A stretch of 9,343 bases of DNA from JBAROU01 sp049642385 (GTDB lineage Bacteria; Chloroflexota; Dehalococcoidia; DSTF01; RBG-16-68-14), in contig JBAROU010000045.1 of NCBI GenBank assembly GCA_049642385.1, positions 1-9,343 of the forward strand, written 5' to 3'. This document shows, piece by piece, positions 1 through 5,971 of the stretch (positions within the stretch are counted from its first letter, which is position 1; each line of letters opens with the position of its first letter). The notes below the pieces were generated by a model, which ran no database searches, was not told the DNA's origin, and saw nothing but the letters and a program-made list of their open reading frames with translations. Both the position numbers and the translations under genes were made by a program.

Positions 1-632
1 ACTTGACGATCAACGTCTCCGAGTTCTTCCGTGATCCTGATCAGTTCGCCCGTCTACGCTCGCAAATCTTGCCCGAGCTGCTCTCGGCGCGTCGACGTAT
101 CCGCATTTGGAGCGCCGGATGTTCGCATGGAGCGGAGCCATATTCGATCGCGATGCTGCTGAGCGAGCCGGGTTCCGCTCCGAGAGTGCCGATCCTCGCG
201 ACGGACATGGATACGGCGGCTCTTGCGCAGGCAACAGCAGGAGGGCCTTACTCACCGGACCAGGTACGAAACGTGCCTCGCGTCGATCTGCGCCGGTACT
301 TCCGGAGCGAAGAAGGGCAGTACTGGATCAATGACGGCCTTCGCCGCCTTGTCGAATTCCGTGAGCACAACGTACTCGATGGCAGCTTCGGCAGGGACTT
401 CGATCTGATCATGTGCCGGAACGTGATGATCTACCTGTCATCGGAAGCGAAGGCACGCCTGCTACGGCGGCTTTCTGGCGCGCTCATACCGGGCGGTGTT
501 CTGTTCGTTGGTGGGACGGAGGCCATTCTGGAATCGAGCCGCTTTGGCCTCCAACGGCTGTACGGAGACTTCTACCAAAGGGTTGCAAGCGTTCCGCACG
601 TATCGAGCTGCGTCGCGAAGGCCGCCTTATGA
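1..632 (+). CDS. cheR: CheR-type SAM-dependent protein-glutamate methyltransferase, 5'-truncated by window edge
   Basis: CheR enzymes transfer a methyl group from S-adenosylmethionine to glutamates of chemoreceptors or related signalling proteins in the cytoplasm. The visible 209 codons (from position 3) begin with TINVSEFFRDP, a conserved stretch that normally lies well inside the protein. So the TTG at position 3 is almost certainly an internal Leu codon, and the N-terminal helical domain (roughly 60-80 residues) lies upstream of the window. The SAM-binding motif GCSHGAEPYSIA is at visible residues 39-50, an acidic D68/D70 (ATDMD) follows the second strand, and the family signature CRNVMIYL is at 138-145, followed by LIPGGVLFVGGTE. 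The frame stops at TGA 630-632, which overlaps the ATG of the downstream histidine kinase, so the two are probably translationally coupled. No chemoreceptor or CheB is visible here. The family call is firm; the substrate is unknown, and many kinase-linked CheR homologues act outside classical chemotaxis. Confidence 0.93.
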   Translation, partial: LTINVSEFFRDPDQFARLRSQILPELLSARRRIRIWSAGCSHGAEPYSIAMLLSEPGSAPRVPILATDMDTAALAQATAGGPYSPDQVRNVPRVDLRRYFRSEEGQYWINDGLRRLVEFREHNVLDGSFGRDFDLIMCRNVMIYLSSEAKARLLRRLSGALIPGGVLFVGGTEAILESSRFGLQRLYGDFYQRVASVPHVSSCVAKAAL

Positions 633-2125
633 AGATATACCTGACTACCATTGTCCCGGCCGCCGCTGCATCGCTTGCGATATTAACAGCGACGGCCATC
701 GCGAGGTTGTTGGGCGCACCTGCGCAGTACCTGGTCGGCTGTGTTGCCGTGGGCGAGGGCGTCCTCGTGGTGTACCTGCTGTGGATCGCCATGTACTTGA
801 GCCGGACCGCTGCCCGACAAGCGGCGGAGGTGGAGGCAGCGCTGGCGAACACCGAAGAAGAAATCGCCGTTCGAGCAGATGCCGAGCGTCAACTGATGCT
901 GCTCACCGAATCGCTCGAGGAGCGCGTCGCCGAGCGCACCGCCGCCGCGGAAGAACGGGCGCAGCAGCTTGCTGAGGTAAACCAGAGGCTGGAGGCTGAG
1001 ATCGGCGAGCGAACCAAAGCGGAGATCGCGTTACGGGAGCTGGGGCAGCGCTACCGCGATCTCTATGACAACGCCCCAGATATGTATGTCGCTGTGGACG
1101 CGGATACCGGAGCGATCATCGAATGCAACCATACCGTCGCCGCCGTTACCGGTTACGCCAAGGAGGAGCTCCTTGGGTTGCCGGTGCTTTCCCTCTACGA
1201 CCCACGATGGGTAGACGATGCCAAGGCCGCAGAGACGCTACTTCGTGATGCGGGCAAGATCGAGGACGCGGAGCTGCGGCTTCGTCGCAAAGATGGCACG
1301 ACCGTTGACGTCAGCCTCAGTATGACCGCGGAGTACGATAGCCAACGCCGCCTGGTGCAGATCCGCGAAAGCTGGCGTGATATCACGGACAGGAAGGCGG
1401 CACTGGAGGCGCTCGCCCGCCAGGCGCAAGATCTACGCCGCACCAATTCCGAGCTGGAGCAGTTCGCCTACGTCACGGCCCATGACTTGCAGGAGCCGGT
1501 ACGCATGGTGACCAGCTTCACGCAACTGCTCGCCCGGCGTCAGAAGGGCTGCCTGGATGATGAGGCGCAGCAGTTTGTTGATTTCGCGGTGGAGGGCGCG
1601 ACGCGTATCCATTACTTGCTGAATGACCTGTTAACCTTCCTGGAGATCGGCAAAGCTGCGCCCGGCAGAGCCGACGCCGGCGCGGCGCTCGACCGTGCCC
1701 TGGCCCATCTACGGCCGGAGATCAGCGAGCACGAAGTACTCGTGGACGTAGCTGGCGCAATGCCGAGCGTCTTCGCGGACCAGCAGCAACTTGCTCAGGT
1801 GTTCGAGCAGCTCATCGGCAATGCCGTCAAGTTTCGTACCGAGAAACCGCCTCGTATCATTATCACCACGCAGGCACAGGGCGACGAGTGGCTGTTTCGC
1901 GTGAGCGACAACGGAATCGGAATCGCGCCTGAATATAGGGAACGCATCTTCAAGCTCTTTCAGCGACTCCATGAGCGCGGCGCTTACGCTGGCACAGGCA
2001 CTGGTCTCGCCATCTGTCGAAAGATCGTCGAGCACTACGGCGGCCGGATCTGGGTGGAATCGAAGGACGCCGGAGCTGCCTTTTGCTTCGTGCTGCCGGG
2101 TGCTGATACTCAGGCCGCCGCGTAG
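629..2125 (+). CDS. membrane-anchored PAS-domain sensor histidine kinase (498 aa)
   Basis: This is a transmitter kinase expected to autophosphorylate on His and pass the phosphate to an unseen response regulator. I start it at ATG 629, which overlaps the cheR stop as ATGA and has a modest GAAGG about 7 nt upstream. A longer in-frame GTG start at 413 would sit 220 bp inside cheR. Domains in order: two hydrophobic segments (about residues 5-26 and 34-57) with almost no loop between them, an Ala/Glu-rich coiled coil (about 60-140), one PAS/PAC domain (about 140-255, ending WRDITDRKAA), a HisKA helix with FAYVTAHDLQEPVRM (phospho-acceptor H285), then HATPase_c. The ATPase shows an N-box with N398 (IGNAVKF), a G1 box DNGIGIAP (427-434) and a G2 box GTGTGLAI (455-462), so it looks catalytically intact. 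The HDLQEP variant resembles kinases of the phytochrome-like group, but there is no GAF or PHY domain. With no extracytoplasmic domain, the PAS domain is the likely sensor; its ligand cannot be read from the sequence. Confidence 0.93.
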   Translation: MKIYLTTIVPAAAASLAILTATAIARLLGAPAQYLVGCVAVGEGVLVVYLLWIAMYLSRTAARQAAEVEAALANTEEEIAVRADAERQLMLLTESLEERVAERTAAAEERAQQLAEVNQRLEAEIGERTKAEIALRELGQRYRDLYDNAPDMYVAVDADTGAIIECNHTVAAVTGYAKEELLGLPVLSLYDPRWVDDAKAAETLLRDAGKIEDAELRLRRKDGTTVDVSLSMTAEYDSQRRLVQIRESWRDITDRKAALEALARQAQDLRRTNSELEQFAYVTAHDLQEPVRMVTSFTQLLARRQKGCLDDEAQQFVDFAVEGATRIHYLLNDLLTFLEIGKAAPGRADAGAALDRALAHLRPEISEHEVLVDVAGAMPSVFADQQQLAQVFEQLIGNAVKFRTEKPPRIIITTQAQGDEWLFRVSDNGIGIAPEYRERIFKLFQRLHERGAYAGTGTGLAICRKIVEHYGGRIWVESKDAGAAFCFVLPGADTQAAA

Positions 2126-2153
2126 GAAGTCCGGGCCGTCTAGTCTCGCTTGA

Positions 2154-2921
2154 TCAGACGTTCAGGGGCACGAGTTCGTCGCCCACTGTAACCTGGCCCG
2201 GCTCGGCGATTGTGCAGTAGACGCCGAAGTTCACTTCCTTTGGCTGGTCCGTCCGGTACGAAGCGATGATCTTGAGGGTGTTCATATCGATTTCGCCAGT
2301 CTCCGGGCTGTGCGTGGTGACCGCGCAGCGCGAATCGCGCGCCTTCACTCGAAGCACGGCCTTGCCGAGACGCACTTCTCCGTCCAGCCAGCTGTCCTCT
2401 TCGTGGGGCGTTGCCCCGGAGAGGTAGATGTTCTGGCGGAAGCGCCTGCCATCGATGTTGTCGCTGCCGGCAGCGTCCGCGAGCGCTTGCAGCGACGCTG
2501 TGGAGCACATGGAAATCGGATATCCGTCGAAAGAGGCGCCGGGCCTCTCGGTCTTGATGAGACGCAGCTCTTGCCCGGCGAACTCCGATAGCGCCTCACT
2601 CCACTCGCCCAACACCGCGTGACCTTCCACCGGCCGCCCTTCCCAGAAGGCGGTCTTCGTCGCGTCGCCCAGCCCCGGCGTTCCCCGTACGGTGTGGCCA
2701 CCCGGGAACGTGAGATCGAGCGCACCGCTGGCGACATCGTACGCGGCGTGCACTTGCACGAGCGGGCCGTGCTCGCGCTGGGTGAACAGCTTGCTCTGCG
2801 CATCGACGATGAAGAAGGCGCGGTCTCCGGAGATGCCCGGCTTGTCCAGAAATGCGCTCCCCACTTCGGCCAGGGCCAGCGACTTCACGGGAGATAGGTA
2901 GAGGCTCTCGATGCGTATCAT
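2154..2921 (-). CDS. MOSC-domain protein (mARC/YcbX-like, no Fe-S domain)
   Basis: The 255-residue product has the N-terminal beta-barrel typical of MOSC proteins (IESLYLSPVKSLALAEV at the start, SGDRAFFIVD at 31-40) and a C-terminal MOSC domain. The key motif is RDSRCAVTTHSPETGE around residues 195-210. Its C199 matches the conserved cysteine that coordinates molybdenum in mARC and YcbX-type enzymes, which reduce N-hydroxylated bases and related compounds using molybdenum cofactor. The protein ends shortly after the MOSC domain (VTVGDELVPLNV), with no C-terminal [2Fe-2S] ferredoxin domain of the YcbX kind, so an outside electron donor would be needed. ATG 2919-2921 gives the standard N-terminus of the family, although no good Shine-Dalgarno sequence precedes it. 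It converges on the kinase gene with only 28 bp between the stops, and lies downstream of the Ada-AlkA fusion on the same strand after a 125-bp gap. Family assignment is confident; the reaction is inferred. Confidence 0.88.
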   Translation of the reverse strand: MIRIESLYLSPVKSLALAEVGSAFLDKPGISGDRAFFIVDAQSKLFTQREHGPLVQVHAAYDVASGALDLTFPGGHTVRGTPGLGDATKTAFWEGRPVEGHAVLGEWSEALSEFAGQELRLIKTERPGASFDGYPISMCSTASLQALADAAGSDNIDGRRFRQNIYLSGATPHEEDSWLDGEVRLGKAVLRVKARDSRCAVTTHSPETGEIDMNTLKIIASYRTDQPKEVNFGVYCTIAEPGQVTVGDELVPLNV

Positions 2922-3046
2922 CGCGGTAGCCCAAGCTTAACAAAGCCCGCCGAGCGCCGCTATCGATTCCGAACAGGTGTCGAGGGTAGTGCTGTGAGGT
3001 GCGTCGCGGGCCGGGGCCGTAGCCGGCAAGCCGGACGGTTAGTCGA
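2922..3046. other. 125-bp gap between the Ada-AlkA fusion and the MOSC gene
   Basis: Both flanking genes read leftward (minus strand). The right part holds an inverted repeat just after the fusion gene's stop codon (see 3017-3038). The left part would carry any promoter for the MOSC gene, but I see no convincing -35/-10 pair and no clear ribosome binding site. Whether the MOSC gene is co-transcribed with the fusion is undecided. Confidence 0.5.
3017..3038 (-). terminator. GC-rich inverted repeat downstream of the Ada-AlkA fusion, possible terminator
   Basis: On the plus strand CCGT-AGCCGGC-AA-GCCGG-A-CGG can fold back on itself: a CCGGC/GCCGG core, extended by an outer CCG/CGG pair around small bulges. 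It starts 8 nt after the stop codon of the leftward fusion gene, the right place for a terminator. The core loop is only about 2 nt, so in RNA a base pair or more must open, and no T-run follows on the minus strand. It could therefore equally be a chance GC palindrome. Confidence 0.28.
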
Positions 3047-4474
3047 CTACTCCGAAGCGAGCGACATCCACAGGTGAATCGCACCCACGGCCCGGTACGG
3101 ACGCCAGCGTTCCGCTGCGTCGCGCAGCTCCTGGGCCGAGGCGGTTTCGCCGGGTGAGCCGCGCAGGCGAGCCAGCGCTCGCCGAAGGCCGAGATCTTCC
3201 GCGGGGAGCGCGTCGAGGTGCCCGGCGGCGCGGAGCGCGATGAATTGTGCCGTCCACGGGCCGATGCCGGGCACCTCGCAAAGCTGACCGTCTAACTCGT
3301 CCAGCGAAGACGTTGGCTCCAGGCTGAGCTGCCCGCACGCGTACGCGACGGCAAGACTGCGGATGGCCACAGCGCGTGTTTCCGTGAGGCCGAGCGCGGT
3401 GAGCTTCGGGAGAGGCGCGTCGGCGAGCTGCTGCGCGGATGGGAACACGCGCGCGAGTTCGAACGCATCGAGGCCCGCGACCGCGGCTCCGAACGCTGTG
3501 GCGAGGCGGCCCGTCAGCGTGCTCGCGGCGGCGACTGAGATCCCCTGACCGATGATGACACGCACTGCGATTTCGAATCGGTCCCAGGCGCCGGGCGGTC
3601 GAAGGCCTGGCCGGGCCGCGACGAGCGGGGCGAGGAGCGGGTCGCGCATGAGCACTGGCAACCATACGTCCGGCTTCTGATCGAGCGCGAAGATGCGCCG
3701 CGACCGCGTTACGTCATCGATCAGGGCGTCGAACGTGGGTAGGTGGGCGAGTAGCAGGAGATGACAGCCGTCCCCCGCATCGCGCAGCTCGATGACACCG
3801 GGGCTACCGCAGGTAGAGATCGTGCGCCGGTAGACGTCCGGGCCGACGGCCTCGACGCCGGGTATCGCTCGAGGCCGCAGGAAGGCCAGCATCTGGTCGA
3901 ATGCGAGTGGGCCGTCGTAGGGCAGACGCAGAGGCAGTCCGCCGTCCGCGACGAGTCGATCGTTGCGGAAGCGTTTCGTTCGTAGCGCCGATGGACTGAG
4001 TCTGAACGTATCGAGCATGACGCGGTTGAGCTGCCGTACGCTGGAGAAGCCCGCCGCGAACGCGACGCGCGTCATCGACATGTCGGTCTCGTCGAGGAGG
4101 CGCCGCGCGAAGTGCGCCCGGCGCGAGCGAGCGACGAAGGCAGGTGTCGCGCCGACGTGTTGGAGGAACAGGCGTCGCAGTTGGCGACCACTGATGCTCA
4201 GGCGCAGGGCGAGCTCCTCGTCGCGCGCTTCGTCGAGCGCGCCTTCGCTGATCAGCACGAGCGCACGTTCGACCACTGCGGGAGCGTCCGCGAGGCGTGA
4301 GAGCGGCGGCAGGCGGTCGGGGCGGCAGCGCAGGCAGGGGCGGAAGCCCGCCGCCTCGGCGGCGACGGTCGAGCCGAAGCCGACGACGTTGCGCCTCTTC
4401 GGGCGGCCAGGGCAGCCGTGACGGCAGTAGATGCCAGTAGTGGTGACCGCGCTGATAGGTGAGAGCAACCCCAT
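3047..4474 (-). CDS. Ada metal-binding domain / AraC-type HTH / AlkA DNA-3-methyladenine glycosylase fusion (475 aa)
   Basis: One protein joins alkylation sensing, transcription control and base excision. Residues 1-55 are an Ada N-terminal domain with zinc cysteines C17, C21, C47 and C50 (GIYCRHGCP, FRPCLRCRPD), spaced almost as in E. coli Ada. In that family the first cysteine takes a methyl group from DNA methylphosphotriesters and activates DNA binding. Residues about 62-165 form an AraC-type double HTH (ISGRQLRRLF, AGFSSVRQLNRVM). Residues about 182-250 match the AlkA N-terminal domain (LPYDGPLAFDQMLAFL), and about 300-475 the HhH-GPD glycosylase: hairpin VPGIGPWTAQF at 401-411, then LPAEDLGLRR with D427 at the position of AlkA's catalytic Asp238, and ERWRPYRAVGAIHLW. 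The O6-methylguanine transferase half of Ada is absent; a separate ogt gene diverges across the 123-bp gap. The N-terminus is short: the usual region ahead of the first cysteine (containing RFDGRF) is missing, and an in-frame TAG lies at 4484-4486, so ATG 4472-4474 is the first possible ATG start. Confidence 0.93.
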   Translation of the reverse strand: MGLLSPISAVTTTGIYCRHGCPGRPKRRNVVGFGSTVAAEAAGFRPCLRCRPDRLPPLSRLADAPAVVERALVLISEGALDEARDEELALRLSISGRQLRRLFLQHVGATPAFVARSRRAHFARRLLDETDMSMTRVAFAAGFSSVRQLNRVMLDTFRLSPSALRTKRFRNDRLVADGGLPLRLPYDGPLAFDQMLAFLRPRAIPGVEAVGPDVYRRTISTCGSPGVIELRDAGDGCHLLLLAHLPTFDALIDDVTRSRRIFALDQKPDVWLPVLMRDPLLAPLVAARPGLRPPGAWDRFEIAVRVIIGQGISVAAASTLTGRLATAFGAAVAGLDAFELARVFPSAQQLADAPLPKLTALGLTETRAVAIRSLAVAYACGQLSLEPTSSLDELDGQLCEVPGIGPWTAQFIALRAAGHLDALPAEDLGLRRALARLRGSPGETASAQELRDAAERWRPYRAVGAIHLWMSLASE

Positions 4475-4514
4475 GGCCCCATTCTAACCCTCCAGCCGTA
4501 TGTGGATCAGACGA

Positions 4515-4541
4515 ATTCGGACAGATGAGGCATGTCCGAAT
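4515..4541. promoter_or_regulatory. perfect 9-bp inverted repeat, candidate operator for alkylation response
   Basis: ATTCGGACA (4515-4523) and TGTCCGAAT (4533-4541) are exact reverse complements separated by 9 bases, so the half-site centres are 18 bp apart, close to two helical turns. It is the most regular structure in any intergenic gap here and lies mid-way between two divergent DNA-repair genes. Binding by the Ada-type regulator encoded next door, or by a dimeric repressor such as a LexA analogue, is inference. AraC-family proteins more often use direct repeats, which argues for a different dimeric factor. Confidence 0.5.
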
Positions 4542-4584
4542 CCGGCGAGCAGCGCGTCGCCAGATCGGCGAAAATGGGGGAGAA

Positions 4585-4589
4585 AGGAG
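4585..4589 (+). promoter_or_regulatory. ribosome binding site that fixes the ogt start
   Basis: AGGAG within GAAAGGAGA lies 8 nt before ATG 4598. It decides between three in-frame ATGs (4532, 4574, 4598). Neither of the two earlier ones has such a site, and the 4532 ATG falls inside the operator-like inverted repeat. Confidence 0.75.
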
Positions 4590-4597
4590 ACAACCAA

Positions 4598-5071
4598 ATG
4601 ACACACGAATGCACATGGACCGAGAAGTCGCCGGTGGGGATGCTGAGGATCACGGTCGGGTCGGCGGGCATCCGCTCGATCGAACTGCGCGCGCGAGCGG
4701 TGCGCGGAACGCCGTGTCGGACGTGTCGACCGATCAGTGCGGCGTTCAGGCGCTATCTCGCGGGCGACCGCGACGCGCTGGAAGCGCTGCCGGTTGACCT
4801 GGAGCTGGCAGCGACGGACTTCCATCGACGCGTGTACGAGACCTTGCGGGGCATGGCGCCGCCCGGCGTGACAACGACGTATGGAGAGCTCGCAGCAGCC
4901 GCGGGCAAGCCGGGTGCTGCAAGAGCTGTCGGTGGAGCGATGTCGCGCAACCCTGTGCCGATCGTCGTACCCTGCCATCGCGTGCTCGCGTCGGGCGGAG
5001 GGTTGGGTGGCTACGGCGGCGGTCTAGAGATGAAACGGTTCTTGCTGGGGATCGAGCGCGCGGACCAGTAG
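4598..5071 (+). CDS. ogt: methylated-DNA--[protein]-cysteine S-methyltransferase (Ogt/AdaB type, 157 aa)
   Basis: This suicide repair protein moves the alkyl group from O6-alkylguanine (and O4-alkylthymine) in DNA onto its own cysteine. The active-site motif is PCHRVL with C126, preceded by SRNPVPIVV (Asn hinge region) and by the DNA-binding helix containing GAARAVGGAM, where R109 fits the conserved arginine finger. The wing GGLGGYGGGLEMKRFLL closes the domain, all in the order expected. The N-terminal part (WTEKSPVGMLRITVGSAGI) is the less conserved ribonuclease-H-like subdomain and includes C40 and C43 (TPCRTCRP). The length is normal for a one-domain Ogt. The start at ATG 4598 is chosen for its AGGAG site and because family members begin only a few residues before the GxLxI strand. 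It diverges from the Ada-AlkA fusion and supplies the one Ada activity the fusion lacks. A small ORF follows 17 bp downstream. Confidence 0.95.
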   Translation: MTHECTWTEKSPVGMLRITVGSAGIRSIELRARAVRGTPCRTCRPISAAFRRYLAGDRDALEALPVDLELAATDFHRRVYETLRGMAPPGVTTTYGELAAAAGKPGAARAVGGAMSRNPVPIVVPCHRVLASGGGLGGYGGGLEMKRFLLGIERADQ

Positions 5072-5088
5072 ACGCGCGGAGGTTGCGA

Positions 5089-5328
5089 ATGTTCATCTTC
5101 GACGAGCTGGTGCGGTCGTTCGCTCACGATAGGGAGCTGGAGGCTCGGCGGATGGCCAGGCAAGCTTCGATTGGCGCTTCGCCCGGCGGCGTTCGCGGTT
5201 GGGCGCCGTCGGCGCTCAGCAGGGCGGGAATTTGGCTGGGCGGGGCAGGCGCTGGCGCAGCGATGCGGGCGCTGCACATCGAGCAGGCCGGTTTGGCGAG
5301 GCCAGAGACGGATTCGCACCACTCCTAA
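5089..5328 (+). CDS. small hypothetical protein (79 aa)
   Basis: I do not recognise this protein. ATG 5089 has a strong GGAGG at 5078-5082 with a 6-nt spacer, and it starts 17 bp after the ogt stop, so co-transcription with ogt is likely. The N-terminal third (MFIFDELVRSFAHDRELEAR) looks like an amphipathic helix rich in acidic and basic residues. The middle is Gly/Ala-rich with a weakly hydrophobic stretch (AGIWLGGAGAGAAM, about residues 46-59). There is no cysteine and no signal peptide. Short proteins starting with a similar charged helix are found in GC-rich Gram-positive-type genomes, which is a recollection of style, not a homology claim. The good ribosome site and spacing support a real gene; the loose composition of the second half is the main reason for doubt. 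Confidence 0.55.
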   Translation: MFIFDELVRSFAHDRELEARRMARQASIGASPGGVRGWAPSALSRAGIWLGGAGAGAAMRALHIEQAGLARPETDSHHS

Positions 5329-5330
5329 CG

Positions 5331-5359
5331 TTGACCTGCCAGGGGAAAGCGGTGATACT
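5331..5359 (+). promoter_or_regulatory. candidate sigma70-type promoter of the Gmad2 surface-protein gene
   Basis: TTGACC (5331-5336, 5 of 6 to TTGACA) and GATACT (5354-5359, 4 of 6 to TATAAT) are separated by exactly 17 bp. Transcription would begin near 5366 and leave a leader of under 30 nt containing the AAGGAGG ribosome site. The -35 box begins 2 nt after the small ORF's stop, which argues that the surface-protein gene has its own promoter. Confidence 0.45.
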
Positions 5360-5382
5360 GGCTGGAGGAGCGTGGAGTGAAG

Positions 5383-5389
5383 AAGGAGG
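5383..5389 (+). promoter_or_regulatory. strong ribosome binding site for the Gmad2 gene
   Basis: AAGGAGG matches the anti-Shine-Dalgarno sequence perfectly and lies 4 nt ahead of ATG 5394. It fixes the start there and not at the upstream in-frame GTG 5199, which would put a non-secretory 65-residue extension before the signal peptide. Confidence 0.75.
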
Positions 5390-5393
5390 AGTT

Positions 5394-5960
5394 ATGAAGT
5401 CCTCGTTTATTGGCATACCTCTCGCGGCGATCGTTCTCGCCGTATTTCTCACGACGCTGGGCGCCAGTGCCGCGCATGCCCAGCAGAGCCCCTGCCAGCC
5501 TAACCCGGGCCCTGTCGATGCGACTGACCCGAGCGTCATCGTGGCGGCGCCGCTCGACAATGCCTCGGTAAGCAGCCCAGTGCATGTTGAAGGTCAGGCG
5601 CGCGTGTTCGAGGCGAACGTCAGCCTCAAGCTGTTTGACGCGAGCGGAGTGGAGTTGGTCTCGACGTTTACCAACGCCGCGGAAGGTCAAGTACTCTCGC
5701 CGTTCAGCACCGACGTCGCCTTCTCAGTCAGCACCCCGACGCCGGCGTGCCTCTGGGTGTTCGAGACCAGCGCGCAGGATGGCAGCGCGATCAACGTCGT
5801 GCAGGTGCCTCTGACGCTGTTGCCCCCGACCCTACCTTCCACGGGCGACGGAGCGGCGACGTCCGACAGCATGGCATTCCTGTGGATCGCGGGCGGTCTG
5901 GCCATCGCAGGTGCGGTGTTCATCGGCGCGGGCTTGCCGATCCGACGCCGCCAGACGTAG
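5394..5960 (+). CDS. secreted Gmad2-domain protein with LPSTG sortase-like anchor (188 aa)
   Basis: The protein appears to be exported and held at the cell surface. Residues 1-30 form a signal peptide: a positively charged start, a long hydrophobic core (IPLAAIVLAVFLTTLGAS), and a likely cut after AHA (Ala29). Residues about 46-143 read as a Gmad2 immunoglobulin-like domain: SVIVAAPLDNASVSSPVHVEG, then ANVSLKLFDASG, then CLWVFETSAQDGS and VVQVPLTL. This fold is found in spore-germination-associated and other secreted bacterial proteins and is thought to mediate binding. Two cysteines outside the signal (C34, C119) could pair. The C-terminus has LPSTG at 147-151, a hydrophobic segment at about 161-183 and the basic tail RRRQT, the order of a sortase cell-wall sorting signal. 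No sortase gene is in the window, so anchoring could instead be by the membrane segment alone. The start is set by AAGGAGG. It converges on the DUF202 gene with 11 bp between stops. Confidence 0.88.
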   Translation: MKSSFIGIPLAAIVLAVFLTTLGASAAHAQQSPCQPNPGPVDATDPSVIVAAPLDNASVSSPVHVEGQARVFEANVSLKLFDASGVELVSTFTNAAEGQVLSPFSTDVAFSVSTPTPACLWVFETSAQDGSAINVVQVPLTLLPPTLPSTGDGAATSDSMAFLWIAGGLAIAGAVFIGAGLPIRRRQT

Positions 5961-5971
5961 AAACGCTGTCT

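Larger units (their letters stand above)
4475..4597. promoter_or_regulatory. divergent promoter region of the alkylation-repair pair
   Basis: This 123-bp gap separates the leftward Ada-AlkA fusion from the rightward ogt gene and must hold the promoters for both. It contains a perfect 9-bp inverted repeat (4515-4541), a smaller dyad TCGCC-AGATC-GGCGA (4557-4571), and the ogt ribosome binding site. On the minus strand a TAGAAT (4481-4486) resembles a -10 box but lies only 6 nt from the fusion's ATG. It would imply a nearly leaderless message, and its -35 match is poor. I cannot name a firm promoter for either gene. Confidence 0.6.

Noticed and set aside
413..628. In-frame GTG extension of the histidine kinase upstream of 629.
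   Set aside because: It would overlap cheR by 220 bp and add a stretch with no domain; the ATGA overlap at 629 places the first membrane span right after the start.
2126..2153. Search for a two-way terminator between the convergent kinase and MOSC genes.
   Set aside because: The 28-bp gap shows no hairpin or T-run.
4481..4486. Minus-strand TAGAAT as a -10 box for the Ada-AlkA fusion gene.
   Set aside because: It is only 6 nt from the start codon and the upstream -35 match is about 3 of 6, so I did not call a promoter; it is mentioned as a possibility in the gap entry.
4532..4597. Upstream in-frame ATGs (4532, 4574) for ogt.
   Set aside because: Neither has a ribosome site, and 4532 lies within the inverted repeat; ATG 4598 has AGGAG 8 nt upstream and matches family length.
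3804..4616. 270-codon minus-strand frame overlapping the Ada-AlkA fusion and spanning the divergent gap.
   Set aside because: It is an Arg/Pro-rich out-of-frame shadow with no recognisable domain, while the overlapping frame encodes clear Ada and AraC motifs.
5199..5393. GTG 5199 as start of the Gmad2 protein.
   Set aside because: It would bury the signal peptide behind 65 residues and overlap the small ORF; AAGGAGG before ATG 5394 decides the start.
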